64,000 bases of DNA from Clitopilus passeckerianus (lineage: Eukaryota > Basidiomycota > Agaricomycetes > Agaricales > Entolomataceae): contig CALYLX010000097.1 of the NCBI GenBank assembly GCA_944990035.1, forward strand, positions 372,001 through 436,000, in the 5' to 3' direction. The position numbers were made by a program, and so were the translations under genes. The notes below the pieces were generated by a model. The model ran no database searches. It was not told the DNA's origin and saw only the letters and a program-made list of their open reading frames with translations. Below are positions 55,140-64,000 of this stretch, piece after piece; the first letter of the stretch is position 1; every line of letters begins with the position of its first letter.

Positions 55140-56385
55140 ACTCTGGGCACCTGGTACGCACATTGGGTGCACATTGGGTGCACCTTGATCGCACCTTGAT
55201 CGCACCGGAGTTGCACCTCGGTGCACGTTGGTACACGCGTCGCACTGGTGGCGCGCTTAAGGTCGCACTAGTTTCTCTACTGTAAAGGAAGAATCTAAGT
55301 ATTTCTGGACCTTCTGAGAGTGCACGTCTCTGAACATTGTCAATGGATATATATGGTAATGTGATCGAATGAGTTTACCCGCCCGATCACTTCAGAAATT
55401 TACAAGCTGGGTGCTCTTTAACCTCTTTCTATCACTTCGAGTGGCCATCTAACGATCTATAGAGCCGAAATAAAATGCAGAAAGTTTATGGTAAGTGTTG
55501 CCAAATTTCCTCGACACCGACGGCTTCTGAACAACCCATAGGCCTTCATTAGGCATGTTTTCTCGTTCTGGGAGGATGAGCCGCCCGAAGAAAGCGAAGA
55601 TACGGGTCCAGCAAAGAAGAAGAAAAAGACGCAGCATAATACTACTTTACAACCTTGTATAATTGTAGTTTATTGTTGTACTTAATGAAATCTAATGCTG
55701 GCTATCCTTGAGTTCACTCGAGGTGCACTGGGTGCACTTGGTCGCACGCAGGTGCACCATAGCCGCGCCTACACAGCCACCAAGTTGGGTATGTTCGCAG
55801 TTGTCCTGCCTTCAGACAATTGTTCTGCATTTATTTTGTGCTATCGTACTGGGCTGTGGGCTGTAATGGATACTAGCAGATGTAATACATTCAGATAAAT
55901 CATAAAATTGCAATGTATGGCTGACGAATCTCCCTTACTGACTTGATTTGCCGCTGGCACCTTGAGGTTGGCGAAATCAGGCCTAGTCTTGACCTTCTGG
56001 CAATAATTACGGCACATTAACGACAACCAAACGTCCTGGGGCTTTGGAGGTAAGATATATATACATTAAAGCACTTAAATTAAAATTTTGAGGCCTAGTT
56101 TCCTTTGCAGTTGTTCGGAAAACCGGCCTCAAAGGTGATAGACAACGTCATTTTTATTTCCGAACAAATAAATAGAACCCCTAATGAGCGATACATCGAT
56201 TCAAATTACATTTAAACACTATCTGAACGTAGTTTACTGCTCTATAGTTGCTTCTCTGTCCAGTGCACCTGTGGCCGAACCAAGATTGCACGCAGATGCA
56301 CTCAGCCGCACCTCTGCATAGCCACAGGGTGCACATATTGCACAAAGTCGCACCGTCGCACCGACGGTGGCACAAATCTAATAGC
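55140..56385. repeat. GTGCACC/GTCGCAC-rich clusters, possible old transposon remains
   Basis: Three clusters are dense in GGTGCAC, GTGCACC and TCGCACC motifs: 55140-55265 (with short tandem copies such as ATTGGGTGCAC), 55715-55775 and 56255-56380. The last ends CGACGGTGGCACA, which aligns inverted with 18929-18990. Between them (55470-55650) is a short basic, lysine-rich frame with a possible intron but no known domain. No transposase was recognised and no target-site duplication found. Confidence 0.45.
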
Positions 56386-56720
56386 CCTTGCTTATCGTAT
56401 TACGTTTCCTTACGAATCAACGGACATTTGCCCCCGTACCGAATTCATGAATTCTTCCCAACTTACACCCACTTCGTTCTGGTTTTGAGGCGATCCTAGA
56501 GCAAGAAGGGCCTTAGCCATCCTTCCTTCAGAGGTTAAGCTTTAAGACTGATGTGCGGTATTTGGGCTTCACCGGCACTTCGACAATCAGAAGGTCGGCG
56601 CTTGTATCTCTTCTCCCAAATAGGTAGAGAATTGAGTCGAGGATGAAGAAAAACTGGGTCTAATTGTCTGTATTATAAGGTAGTATGAATACAGACAATT
56701 TCTAGCGAGGTAGAAAGACA

Positions 56721-58075
56721 TTAGGCAGATACGGCAACAGTGTGTCCATCCTGTAAGAAGCTAGTCGAAAAGGTATAATCTGTGTAACCACACTCAGAGC
56801 CTGGCAAATCCCCAGGTGTATAAAATGTGCTGCGATCATACTGATTGAGTTCGATGTTCTTCTGCAATCGGTATGGAAGATCTGGCTGCATGGAGGTTAG
56901 ATCACCATCATTCAGCAGGGAGAAAGTAAAGTGCTCACGTTTGCGATGAACGTTCTCCCGAATCCAATCAATTCGCCGTCTTCAGCTGCCTGGATAGCTG
57001 TCTCTCGCGTATACCCACCAGCCGAGATGTAAGGCTTGGGTGCCCATATTTTCCGCAGGAAATCATTCGAGCCATGTACCCCGGATTCTTCTTCACCGGC
57101 TCCTCCAAATCGAGGCTCAATAACGTGAAGGTAGGTTAAATCAGGTTGGCGGCGCTTAAGTTCGGAGACAAGATGCGAAAACTGTGCAATTGGGTCAGCC
57201 ATGCCATTCCTGTTGATTCGATGGTTAGTACCTATTGTTTCGTCGGAAGCGGATAGATGACTGGGCTGACCATTAGCGGTATTCCAAGGCGATAGCCTGA
57301 CCGCAGTTCGTTCGGGTCCTATGGCTTTCGCGACGGCATCCACGATTCTGAGAGCGAACTGGCTTCTGGCCTCGACGCTTCCACCATACTCGTCCGTCCT
57401 CTGGTTGGTAACATCTTGGATGAATTGATCGAGCAACGTTCCGTTTGCGGAGTGAATCTCAACGCCGTCAAAACCTGCTTTCTTCACCCCATTAATTGCA
57501 GCTTGGACGTGCATGTCAAAATATGCCTCGATCTCTTTGATAGTTAGCGGGCGTGGAGCCACGTTTGCTGCATTCTCAGGAGTGGAGGCAAGTGGAACGG
57601 TCGAAGCTGGAATGGCCGAAGCTCCAACGACGTCGTATGGTGCACTTGGGTCCGGAGATAGAGCAGCAAGGAACGTGGGGTTTGCAAGCCGACCCACGGT
57701 GGCGATCTGCAGGAAGATGTAGGATCCGTTTCGGTGAACAGCATCCACGACCTACAGGCCATTCAGTGATGTATTGGGCATACTACCGGAAATGCAACAT
57801 ACCTCTTTCCAAACAGCTATCTGTTCCTCGCTCCATATCCCCGGAAAATTTGGAAGGCCATGGGCTTGAGGTGCGATAGCGGTCGCTTCTGAGATGAGAA
57901 AGGTACCAGGGATTTTGCTTCGCTGAGAATAGTATTCCTTGACAAGATCCTTCACTGGCACAGAGTCTACTGCAGTGGTTCTTAGTCGCGTAAGTGGAGG
58001 GAGTACGATCCGATGCTGCAGATCGAGATTGCCAAGTCTGAATGGCTGGAAGAGCTTCGGTGTGGCGGAAGGCAT
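56721..58075 (-). CDS. Old Yellow Enzyme family NADPH:flavin oxidoreductase, 3 exons
   Basis: Exons 58075-57803, 57751-56939 and 56885-56721 join in frame, giving about 416 residues. The TIM-barrel order is typical: [20 protein letters not shown] at the N-terminus, [20 protein letters not shown], then the active-site segment [20 protein letters not shown] with the His/Asn pair that binds substrate, [12 protein letters not shown], and GFGRTFIAN near the FMN phosphate site. The C-terminus has [11 protein letters not shown] and GYTDY. The enzymes use FMN to reduce activated C=C bonds in the cytosol. A roughly 20-codon stretch after PWNTAN (about 57200-57265) has intron-like ends and a CTAAC branch motif, but exact removal would shift the frame. 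Confidence 0.88.
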
Positions 58076-58941
58076 ATCTAAGTAGGATGAAGCTAGCCGG
58101 TGTACTGTCTGAGAGCATCTTCGTAAAGTGAGCGAGCTTTTATACCGCGATTCCGTTCATGGCGTAGTTGATCATCTGGTCTGCCGCTGCTTACGGTTTA
58201 CAGGCTCAGCCGAAAGTTGGCTGAATGAGCAAGCAATGTATTCCTAGCAGGAGACACCTCATCATGAGCGAGAAAGACGTCATAGGCCGAGCAAAGGACT
58301 TGATACGCTTTTCTCAGGTTGGTAAGAGGTCCTGAGGCGATAGTTCAAACTTGAGAGATGCGGACTTGTGCGGACCACTGGGACAAGTCAATAGCTGACC
58401 AAAGGTATCAGCACGCAAGCGGGGCCAGTTGACCGTGACGGCGTTCAGCAACAATGTGAAACAAGTGATCCTTCCACCGAACGGCGCTTCCACGTTCGAG
58501 CCCGCATTGATATTACCATTTGACGAAGCGGAGTACGGTACTACATGCCATGAAGGTAGTATCGTAGGAGTAAAGAGCAAAATAATGTGAAATGGGGTCC
58601 AATGAAGTCAGATCACAATACAGCGGCTTTCCCTAACAAGAATGTACTTCAGGTAACGATGAGAGACTACGTGTGACATTGGAGCATAGAGCTCGTTTGA
58701 GACCTCCAAAGAGCCAAATCTGGCCATGGTTAGGTGTCTGTAGATGGCTTGCCAATGATTGAGGGTCGAAGGTGCGTTAACTCGTGTGTTGAGAACTTGT
58801 CCTGTCGTGCGTTGCGTTAGTGCCGGTACGTCGTACGGTGGCTTCCGCGTCCCGTAACGAGACAGCCGAGGAGCTTGGCGCTATTTCTTGAGCTCTGTCA
58901 CAACTTCAGCATCTAAGAATGAGCTCTTCGGATTCCAGGAC
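58076..58941. other. Intergenic region
   Basis: It lies upstream of the Old Yellow Enzyme gene and downstream of the membrane protein gene. No gene, RNA or repeat was identified. Confidence 0.45.
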
Positions 58942-60108
58942 TCACTTCTCTACATCTCCCCCCTCCTCCTTTGTTTCCTCGTCATCGATCTTAACAGGCC
59001 CCTTCACAAGAACCCTCACGAGCTTCGCGAGATCCCATGCCAACATTCCCAAAGACATTAGCGCGGTAATCAACGCCAATGTCTGTCCATAACTCCAGCT
59101 TCCTTCCGGATCGCCTTCCACAAACTCCTGATTCAACCGAATAGTCTGTTCCGTGGAATAGATGTAGAAGGCCATAGGCAGAATGTACGCTCCTCCGCCC
59201 AATCCAGCGATGCAGACGACGATGCAAATAGTAGGCCAAGGCGGTGGCGCCACCATGCTCCACATAGCGAGAGGGAAAAGTGGGATGGAAGTTACTATCC
59301 CAACAGCGACACACAACAGTGTGGCTGCAATGGGCGCAGTCACGGGGAACACGAGAAGAGAGTTGTAAGCGAGGAAGAAGTCGCGAATACGTTTGTTGTG
59401 GCTGTCGAGAGGGACGAAGAACCAGTACATGGTTTGGGCAATGCAATTTGATCCTTCTGCATAGCGCTCAAAGTGATTCTGGTTGGACCAAAACCACAAT
59501 CCAAATCCGCCGGCTAAACTTGCATGAACGACGAAATGGACGGATCCTCTGAGACCGCGCATGAAAAAGTTTTTGACGACAGCTCCAAGAGCAGCTGAAC
59601 GACTCGATCTGGTCGAGCTTGTACCGGAGTCTCTGCTGGTAGTGGAGGCGGTATCAGAGTCCATGTCGTCGATCATGACGGTTAAGACATCCATTTCTGG
59701 TGACTCGGATGTGAATGCTATAACGAGCCATACGAAGAGTGAGCTGAGGCTGTTCAGCTGGGCGAGGTTCAGCGTCACTAATCCATGATAGACGGTCAAT
59801 CCCTCTTCACTGTATGCCAGGACGATAGCGGATATCAGGACGGATGTTGATGCCACGGAGAGACCATTACGAAGTCCCACAAGCGTGGATCTCAGGTCGG
59901 GAAGGAGAGAGGAGATGTCGAGTCGTCGAAGGCCTGGTGCTATTGGTATGTCCCCATCTTCCTTGCTCAGCCGAGAGAACATGTCCATAAAGCGGTAGGT
60001 GATGGCGAGGAGGGTGACAATAAAGGCGGTACTAGCCTGCATGTATGTTGCTACACGTATGCCGACCCCTGCGATATCCGAGTTCGAAGGTATTCGACAA
60101 ACATCCAT
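58942..60108 (-). CDS. Multi-pass membrane protein, single exon
   Basis: An uninterrupted frame of 388 residues. Hydrophobic segments suggest seven or so membrane helices: ATYMQASTAFIVTLLAITY (about 20-40), VASTSVLISAIVLAY, LNSLSSLFVWLVIAF, HFVVHASLAGGFGLWFW, VFPVTAPIAATLLCVAVGIV, TICIVVCIAGLGGGAYILPM and LALITALMSLGMLAW. A Ser/Thr-rich loop (about residues 150-172) and an acidic C-terminal tail (DDEETKEEGGDVE) face the cytosol or lumen. I do not recognise a named family. Proteins like this are common and uncharacterised in agaricomycetes. It looks intact. Confidence 0.75.
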   Translation of the reverse strand: MDVCRIPSNSDIAGVGIRVATYMQASTAFIVTLLAITYRFMDMFSRLSKEDGDIPIAPGLRRLDISSLLPDLRSTLVGLRNGLSVASTSVLISAIVLAYSEEGLTVYHGLVTLNLAQLNSLSSLFVWLVIAFTSESPEMDVLTVMIDDMDSDTASTTSRDSGTSSTRSSRSAALGAVVKNFFMRGLRGSVHFVVHASLAGGFGLWFWSNQNHFERYAEGSNCIAQTMYWFFVPLDSHNKRIRDFFLAYNSLLVFPVTAPIAATLLCVAVGIVTSIPLFPLAMWSMVAPPPWPTICIVVCIAGLGGGAYILPMAFYIYSTEQTIRLNQEFVEGDPEGSWSYGQTLALITALMSLGMLAWDLAKLVRVLVKGPVKIDDEETKEEGGDVEK

Positions 60109-61046
60109 GAGGGGAGAACACTAGTAGAATGGTAAGTTGTCCAGAAATGAGGGAAAGGGCATGAAGCACGCACTAGAGCAGCCTGCTATGCTCCTTAAGA
60201 TAGGATGAAACCAATTGAGGCGTTTCAAGTTCGTCATGTTGCGCGAATCAAACTCGTGGCACAACAATTCAGGGCCTAAGCGATCTCCTGGGTCCTGATC
60301 TCTTTTAGGCGGGACCCTTGATCTCGTTGAGACCTGTACAATTGAAAGGACTGTTCAGGATGACTCATGGCAAGCTAGGTTCGACAAATTCTGCAGGCCA
60401 GGCGGCCACGGTCTTTCGAGAAATCGAGCTTCATCGCCTCCAGAGTTCACTGGCAGGGGCTGATCAGACGAAGTGAACTTCTTGAACATCCCATCATATG
60501 GGAACTACTTAGTGCCAAGGCGGAAAAAACTCCAGGTATCTGGAAAACGAAAAGGATTGCATGATCGTGTATGCGAGCGCTGATATCCTGTACGCGGAAA
60601 GAGCACGGAGAGCTCACCAGAAGTCGCATCGCCAGGTATCTCAGAGTGCAATGATGTCGATTGAGGCCGTCCTGAACTAGATTTTCCTAAGTCGTGAGAA
60701 ATTTACAATGAGTGCGGATTCGGACGTTTCTCGATGCGTACTGTCCGAATCTGAAGTCCGATTTGGGCAAAAATGCCCACAAGAGTCTACATCAAATTTG
60801 CGGGCTTTGATTGTCCACAACTGTAGGACCTTTATTTTTGAGCAATCAACAAAGAATTTGTTATTTCTGGGGGGCCTTGACCCAACCGGGTACAGACCAA
60901 ACACTACTACCTACATATTATGATACCCCTAGCAAAAGATTCTCTGTCAGTGGCGGGTCGAGAAAGAAGTGTATCTACCCTCTTGCGGACTCACAAATAC
61001 GGCATCAAATTATGTAATCACGAATACTTTAGACAGGCAAGAGTAA
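60109..61046. other. Intergenic region
   Basis: Short open frames only; none has a recognisable domain or convincing splicing. No tRNA was found. Confidence 0.4.
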
Positions 61047-61319
61047 CAGCCAATTACGAAACGATAGACCGCTTTCCGACTTTGCAGCCCTCAGCGACCG
61101 TGTTTACTTTTGGGGCCGAGACAAACAAACCTAGCCAATCAGCGCTCAGCATCTTTCATTGGGGCCTCCAGTCTGCTTTCTACCCTTGAGAAATCTCCCG
61201 CCCCGAACATGCCCCATGATGGCATATGCTCCCGGATTTGTTTGTTCGGTCCCAACTATAAACAAAGTCCCTCAGCGTCGTTTGGTCGAAAACCGGTCTA
61301 TCGTTTCGTAATTGGCTGA
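61047..61319. mobile_element. MITE, 273 bp
   Basis: The outer 25 bases (61047-61071 and 61295-61319) are perfect inverted repeats starting CAGCCAATTACG. Weaker inverted similarity continues about 50 bp further inward (CTCAGCG..., GACAAACAAACC against GAACAAACAAATCC). AA flanks both sides, a possible 2-bp duplication. There is no coding capacity. It is a non-autonomous DNA element of unknown parent. Confidence 0.82.
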
Positions 61320-61608
61320 AACACGATGTCCGGCGAAATTCAAGCTTCGCCAGAAGCCAGGAATTGATTTGCCTGCGGAGATCCAGGTCACAAGGGGTCG
61401 AACAAATGGGACCGCTCAAAGCAAATGCATAAACGTGACTGTAGACTCGATACTCAGTATATATATCAAGAAATCGTGTTTGGAAGTACAAAGTGGAAAC
61501 ATGGAGCCGAGGGAAGAGTCAACGAAGAGAGAAGGAAAGGTGGGTTAGTATGAGCCGGGCTCACAATGAGTAAGGTATACTATATGCAAGCAGAAAGACC
61601 CACCCCAT
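61320..61608. other. Intergenic region
   Basis: No gene or repeat seen; it contains the 3' flank of the leftward gene at 61609. Confidence 0.4.
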
Positions 61609-62163
61609 TCAGTTGTTTCCTAACGCAGCCGCCATTTCCTTGATGCTTTTCACAAGCTCTCGTAGTTTGGCCTCGCCTGCTTCTTCGAGCAGATTATATG
61701 CCCATCGTTCCTCAGGCGCGGTATCATTAACTATCTGCAGGTCACGGGCGATTGCAACCGGGTCGACGGCTCTAGAGTCTGGATCGTAGGTGTAGATGGA
61801 AAACTGAGGGCCAAAAGCGCTGATACCATGGAGAGTTGGTATTGGGATACTGCCCGATGCAAACTCACGGAACCTCTGGCGCATCTGACTATCAGCTAGG
61901 TCCCGGGCAGAGAGCTCCTTGAGTGACCGAAAAGTCTTTATCTCGACGAAGAAAACTGGTATCCGACGGCGACGGATAATAAATTGAACGGTGAAATCGA
62001 GTAGGTCGTCGATACGCTTGAACTGTGGGGATACTTGGTAGTGTTCTGAGGCGGGGAATAAGTCGACAAGGAGTGTAGTGAAAGGACCGTAATAGTCGCT
62101 CTCTTGTGTGGTCAAGAGGTCAACCAGTTCAAACTGCTCAATGATACCTTCAGACCAAGGCAT
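61609..62163 (-). CDS. Hypothetical protein, possible PD-(D/E)XK nuclease-like fold
   Basis: Single exon, about 184 residues from MPWSEGIIEQFELVDLLTTQ. An in-frame ATG at 62304 would add 47 less plausible residues. The core reads DDLLDFTVQFIIRRRRIPVF followed by FVEIKTFRSLKEL. The D...(15-20)...ExK spacing after a beta strand is what PD-(D/E)XK folds show. The C-terminus is helical (RWAYNLLEEAGEAKLRELVK). No signal peptide or membrane segment. Relatives are widespread single-domain proteins in mushrooms with no tested role. Nuclease activity is only a suggestion. Confidence 0.6.
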   Translation of the reverse strand: MPWSEGIIEQFELVDLLTTQESDYYGPFTTLLVDLFPASEHYQVSPQFKRIDDLLDFTVQFIIRRRRIPVFFVEIKTFRSLKELSARDLADSQMRQRFREFASGSIPIPTLHGISAFGPQFSIYTYDPDSRAVDPVAIARDLQIVNDTAPEERWAYNLLEEAGEAKLRELVKSIKEMAAALGNN

Positions 62164-62304
62164 ATTTGTAGGGTGGTGGGAGAAATCTGTGGCGGGCAGA
62201 CGGTGTGAGAAGAACGACGCCTGATGACTACTTTTGTCACGAAATCGCGCTTTTTTAAGTAATTCGGATTTACCCGGCAAGCCGTGTCCTTTATCACCGG
62301 TCAC

Positions 62305-64000
62305 CTATTGAACACCTTCCAAATCTAGGTGCTTAGTCATCAGGTTAAATTCCCTTTGTGGTCACTCACAGGATCTATTTTTCGCTCTTTCTCTGTCAGA
62401 CTGCTCTGCAATCGTGCTAGAATCCATCCATTATTTACCATACTAGGCCAATCAAGACACCCATATCCGAGTTCCCAAGTAAGGTCGAAATTGGCCACTG
62501 TCCACAGTGGCGGCGTCTCTACTGTCAGCTGTGAGAAGAAAGGTTGCGAATCTTAGCAAAAGGCCGTGCCTCCCTAAAGGACGAGTGGTCAATTCGCGGT
62601 TTATTTAAGTCAATCTTGGAAGAATCTCGAGATGGCGAGATTGAGAATTCCGGCTCCGGGATTACGGATAGCTGGAAATTCTTATTTGTTGAAGGCGCGC
62701 CGCCATAAGATGACAATCATATGTGAGGATCGAACTAGCGTTGGTGGCTAATGAAGCCATTAAGGTGCAGCGGTCTATTAGGCACGATTTAAATTATGTA
62801 TATACCCCTCAACCGCTCAAGTAACCAATAGAGCTGGGCATCGTGCCGCCTCTTACGGTCTAACGGCAGCCATTCGACGGCGCCGTCACCGTACCGTCAG
62901 CCAGTCATGGTGATGACAGCCGTAGCGTAGCTGTGAGGGTGCCTTGAAGAGCCAAAAGACGGCCGTAAGTTGGCAGCCATGACCCATCAAACGGAGAATG
63001 TAGAGTCGAGTTCACCCAGTGGAATTACCTCATACGTTTGTTCTGCATCGGCAATGCGCCTGCTCCCACCTTGTAGACGGACCCAGCTTCTCACTGATCC
63101 AATCACGCTGCAACGTATCAAGCAGCCAATACACTCCCAACTAGATTCCTCTCTCCAATGTCTTCCAGATATTGCTAATACCATTTGCCACTACTCGCTG
63201 CCGATTACGGGATGAGGCCAGATGTCCGATTGTCCAGGCATACTTGGATTGAAGTAGCGGTAGCGGGTTCCCCATACTATGGACAGGAATAAACGAGCGG
63301 CGACGAATGTAGAATGGCATAGAGGGTAGCTCTCCCTGACCGTCATGGTCCTGAGCATGGGCGAGTCACGAAACATCGATAAGGTCGGGACAGAAATCTA
63401 CCTCCCGCCACCGAATATCAAATCTCGCCGCATAGGTTCACATAACGCTTCTACTCCTACCGCTGCTCGCTGCCAGACATTGGGAACCCACACCCGCCAC
63501 GGGGCTCAGCCTTGTCGGCCAAACCCATCCAGGCCACGTAGAACTCTGCGGCTACCCCCAACGTCCGGGTACACCGGAATGCTTCTACCTCTGCGAGCTT
63601 CCTCTATATTGCAACGCTCTATGCCTCGAGCTCTAATCGACCATCATTCTCAAGCCAAACTCCTTCTGGTCACCTTTGTGGTCCATGTCGGCATCATACA
63701 ACATTCTCGTGCCTAACAATGGGAGCAGCACAACAGAAGCATCAGACCCTGCAACCGCTCGCGCCTATCCCCCGGTTATAGCCAACAGTCCTCGGAGGAA
63801 GGTTCGACACCCTCTCCACCAGCCACCGACGAACCCTAAAAATGCTAACACCCTCTCCACCAGCCAGTCGCCCAGCGCCGTCACGAGGTCGATCCTACGA
63901 CGCGAGTGCATTCTAGGTCGAATTGGTGAACCTGGGCCGCCCAGTTAGTTCCGGAGGTCGTTCCATTCGAATCCTGTCATCTCGGGACGCCCGCCCAGGT
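62305..64000. other. Unassigned right-end region
   Basis: Several short frames exist (for example 62970-63215, 63345-63716 and 63676-63948) but none shows a known domain, codon continuity or a credible exon structure. CCCTCTCCACCAGCCA is repeated at 63810 and 63850. I can name no gene here. Confidence 0.35.

Noticed and set aside
18929..56374. Definite outer hAT element with these ends
   Set aside because: No 8-bp duplication flanks the two ends and no second transposase was found, so it is kept only as a low-confidence finding.
63965..63998. tRNA-like 3' half (TTCGAATCC followed by TCTCGGGA)
   Set aside because: No matching acceptor-stem 5' strand or anticodon arm lies upstream within a normal distance.

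Overview
The window looks like nuclear DNA of a filamentous basidiomycete, most likely an agaricomycete. Coding regions are broken by many 45-70 bp GT...AG introns. The recognisable genes are fungal families: Plavaka transposases, a TET/JBP-type dioxygenase, a chromodomain Gypsy retrotransposon, an Old Yellow Enzyme, a Crinkler-like protein and a terpene synthase remnant. No bacterial operons, CRISPR arrays or rRNA genes were seen, and no tRNA that I would defend.

Layout. 1-7538 is the end of a Plavaka-type DNA transposon (Plavaka-1) that runs off the left edge. 7539-19363 is host-like DNA with two small intact genes (8251-9020, 9480-9916), two diverged copies of an unknown repeat (about 9932-12990 and 16619-18915), and between them a broken Crinkler-like gene and a broken terpene synthase. 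19364-54837 is a nested stack of mobile elements. 54838-56400 is AT-rich DNA with GTGCACC-rich clusters, probably an older transposon. 56721-62163 holds three apparently intact host genes (flavin oxidoreductase, multi-pass membrane protein, possible nuclease-fold protein) and a 273-bp MITE. 62305-64000 has nothing I can name.

The nested stack can be read to the base from target-site duplications (TSDs). The outermost element is an hAT transposon (19372-54829; 8-bp TSD ATTTCATC). A chromodomain Gypsy element (20197-39404; 484-bp LTRs with no difference seen by eye; TSD CCTAC) landed exactly on the splice donor of an intron in the hAT transposase gene. A complete second copy of Plavaka-1 (41165-53671; 2-bp TSD AA) landed in an exon of the same gene. 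A different Plavaka element, Plavaka-2 (24014-35959; TSD GA), landed in the reverse transcriptase of the Gypsy element. Removing each insert plus one TSD copy restores the interrupted reading frames. This gives the order: hAT first, then Gypsy and Plavaka-1, with Plavaka-2 after Gypsy.

Plavaka-1 is the most interesting part. Besides the transposase it carries an accessory gene with a nuclear-looking acidic N-terminus and a possible DUF6532-like C-terminus, a cyclin-like gene, and a TET/JBP 2-oxoglutarate dioxygenase gene whose catalytic exon is open. Plavaka-2 carries its own intact transposase, an accessory gene with the same kind of C-terminus, a small coiled-coil gene and a tandem array of about 147-bp units. 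The two Plavaka-1 copies are inverted and nearly identical, but the left copy has several one-base homopolymer differences that break its genes.
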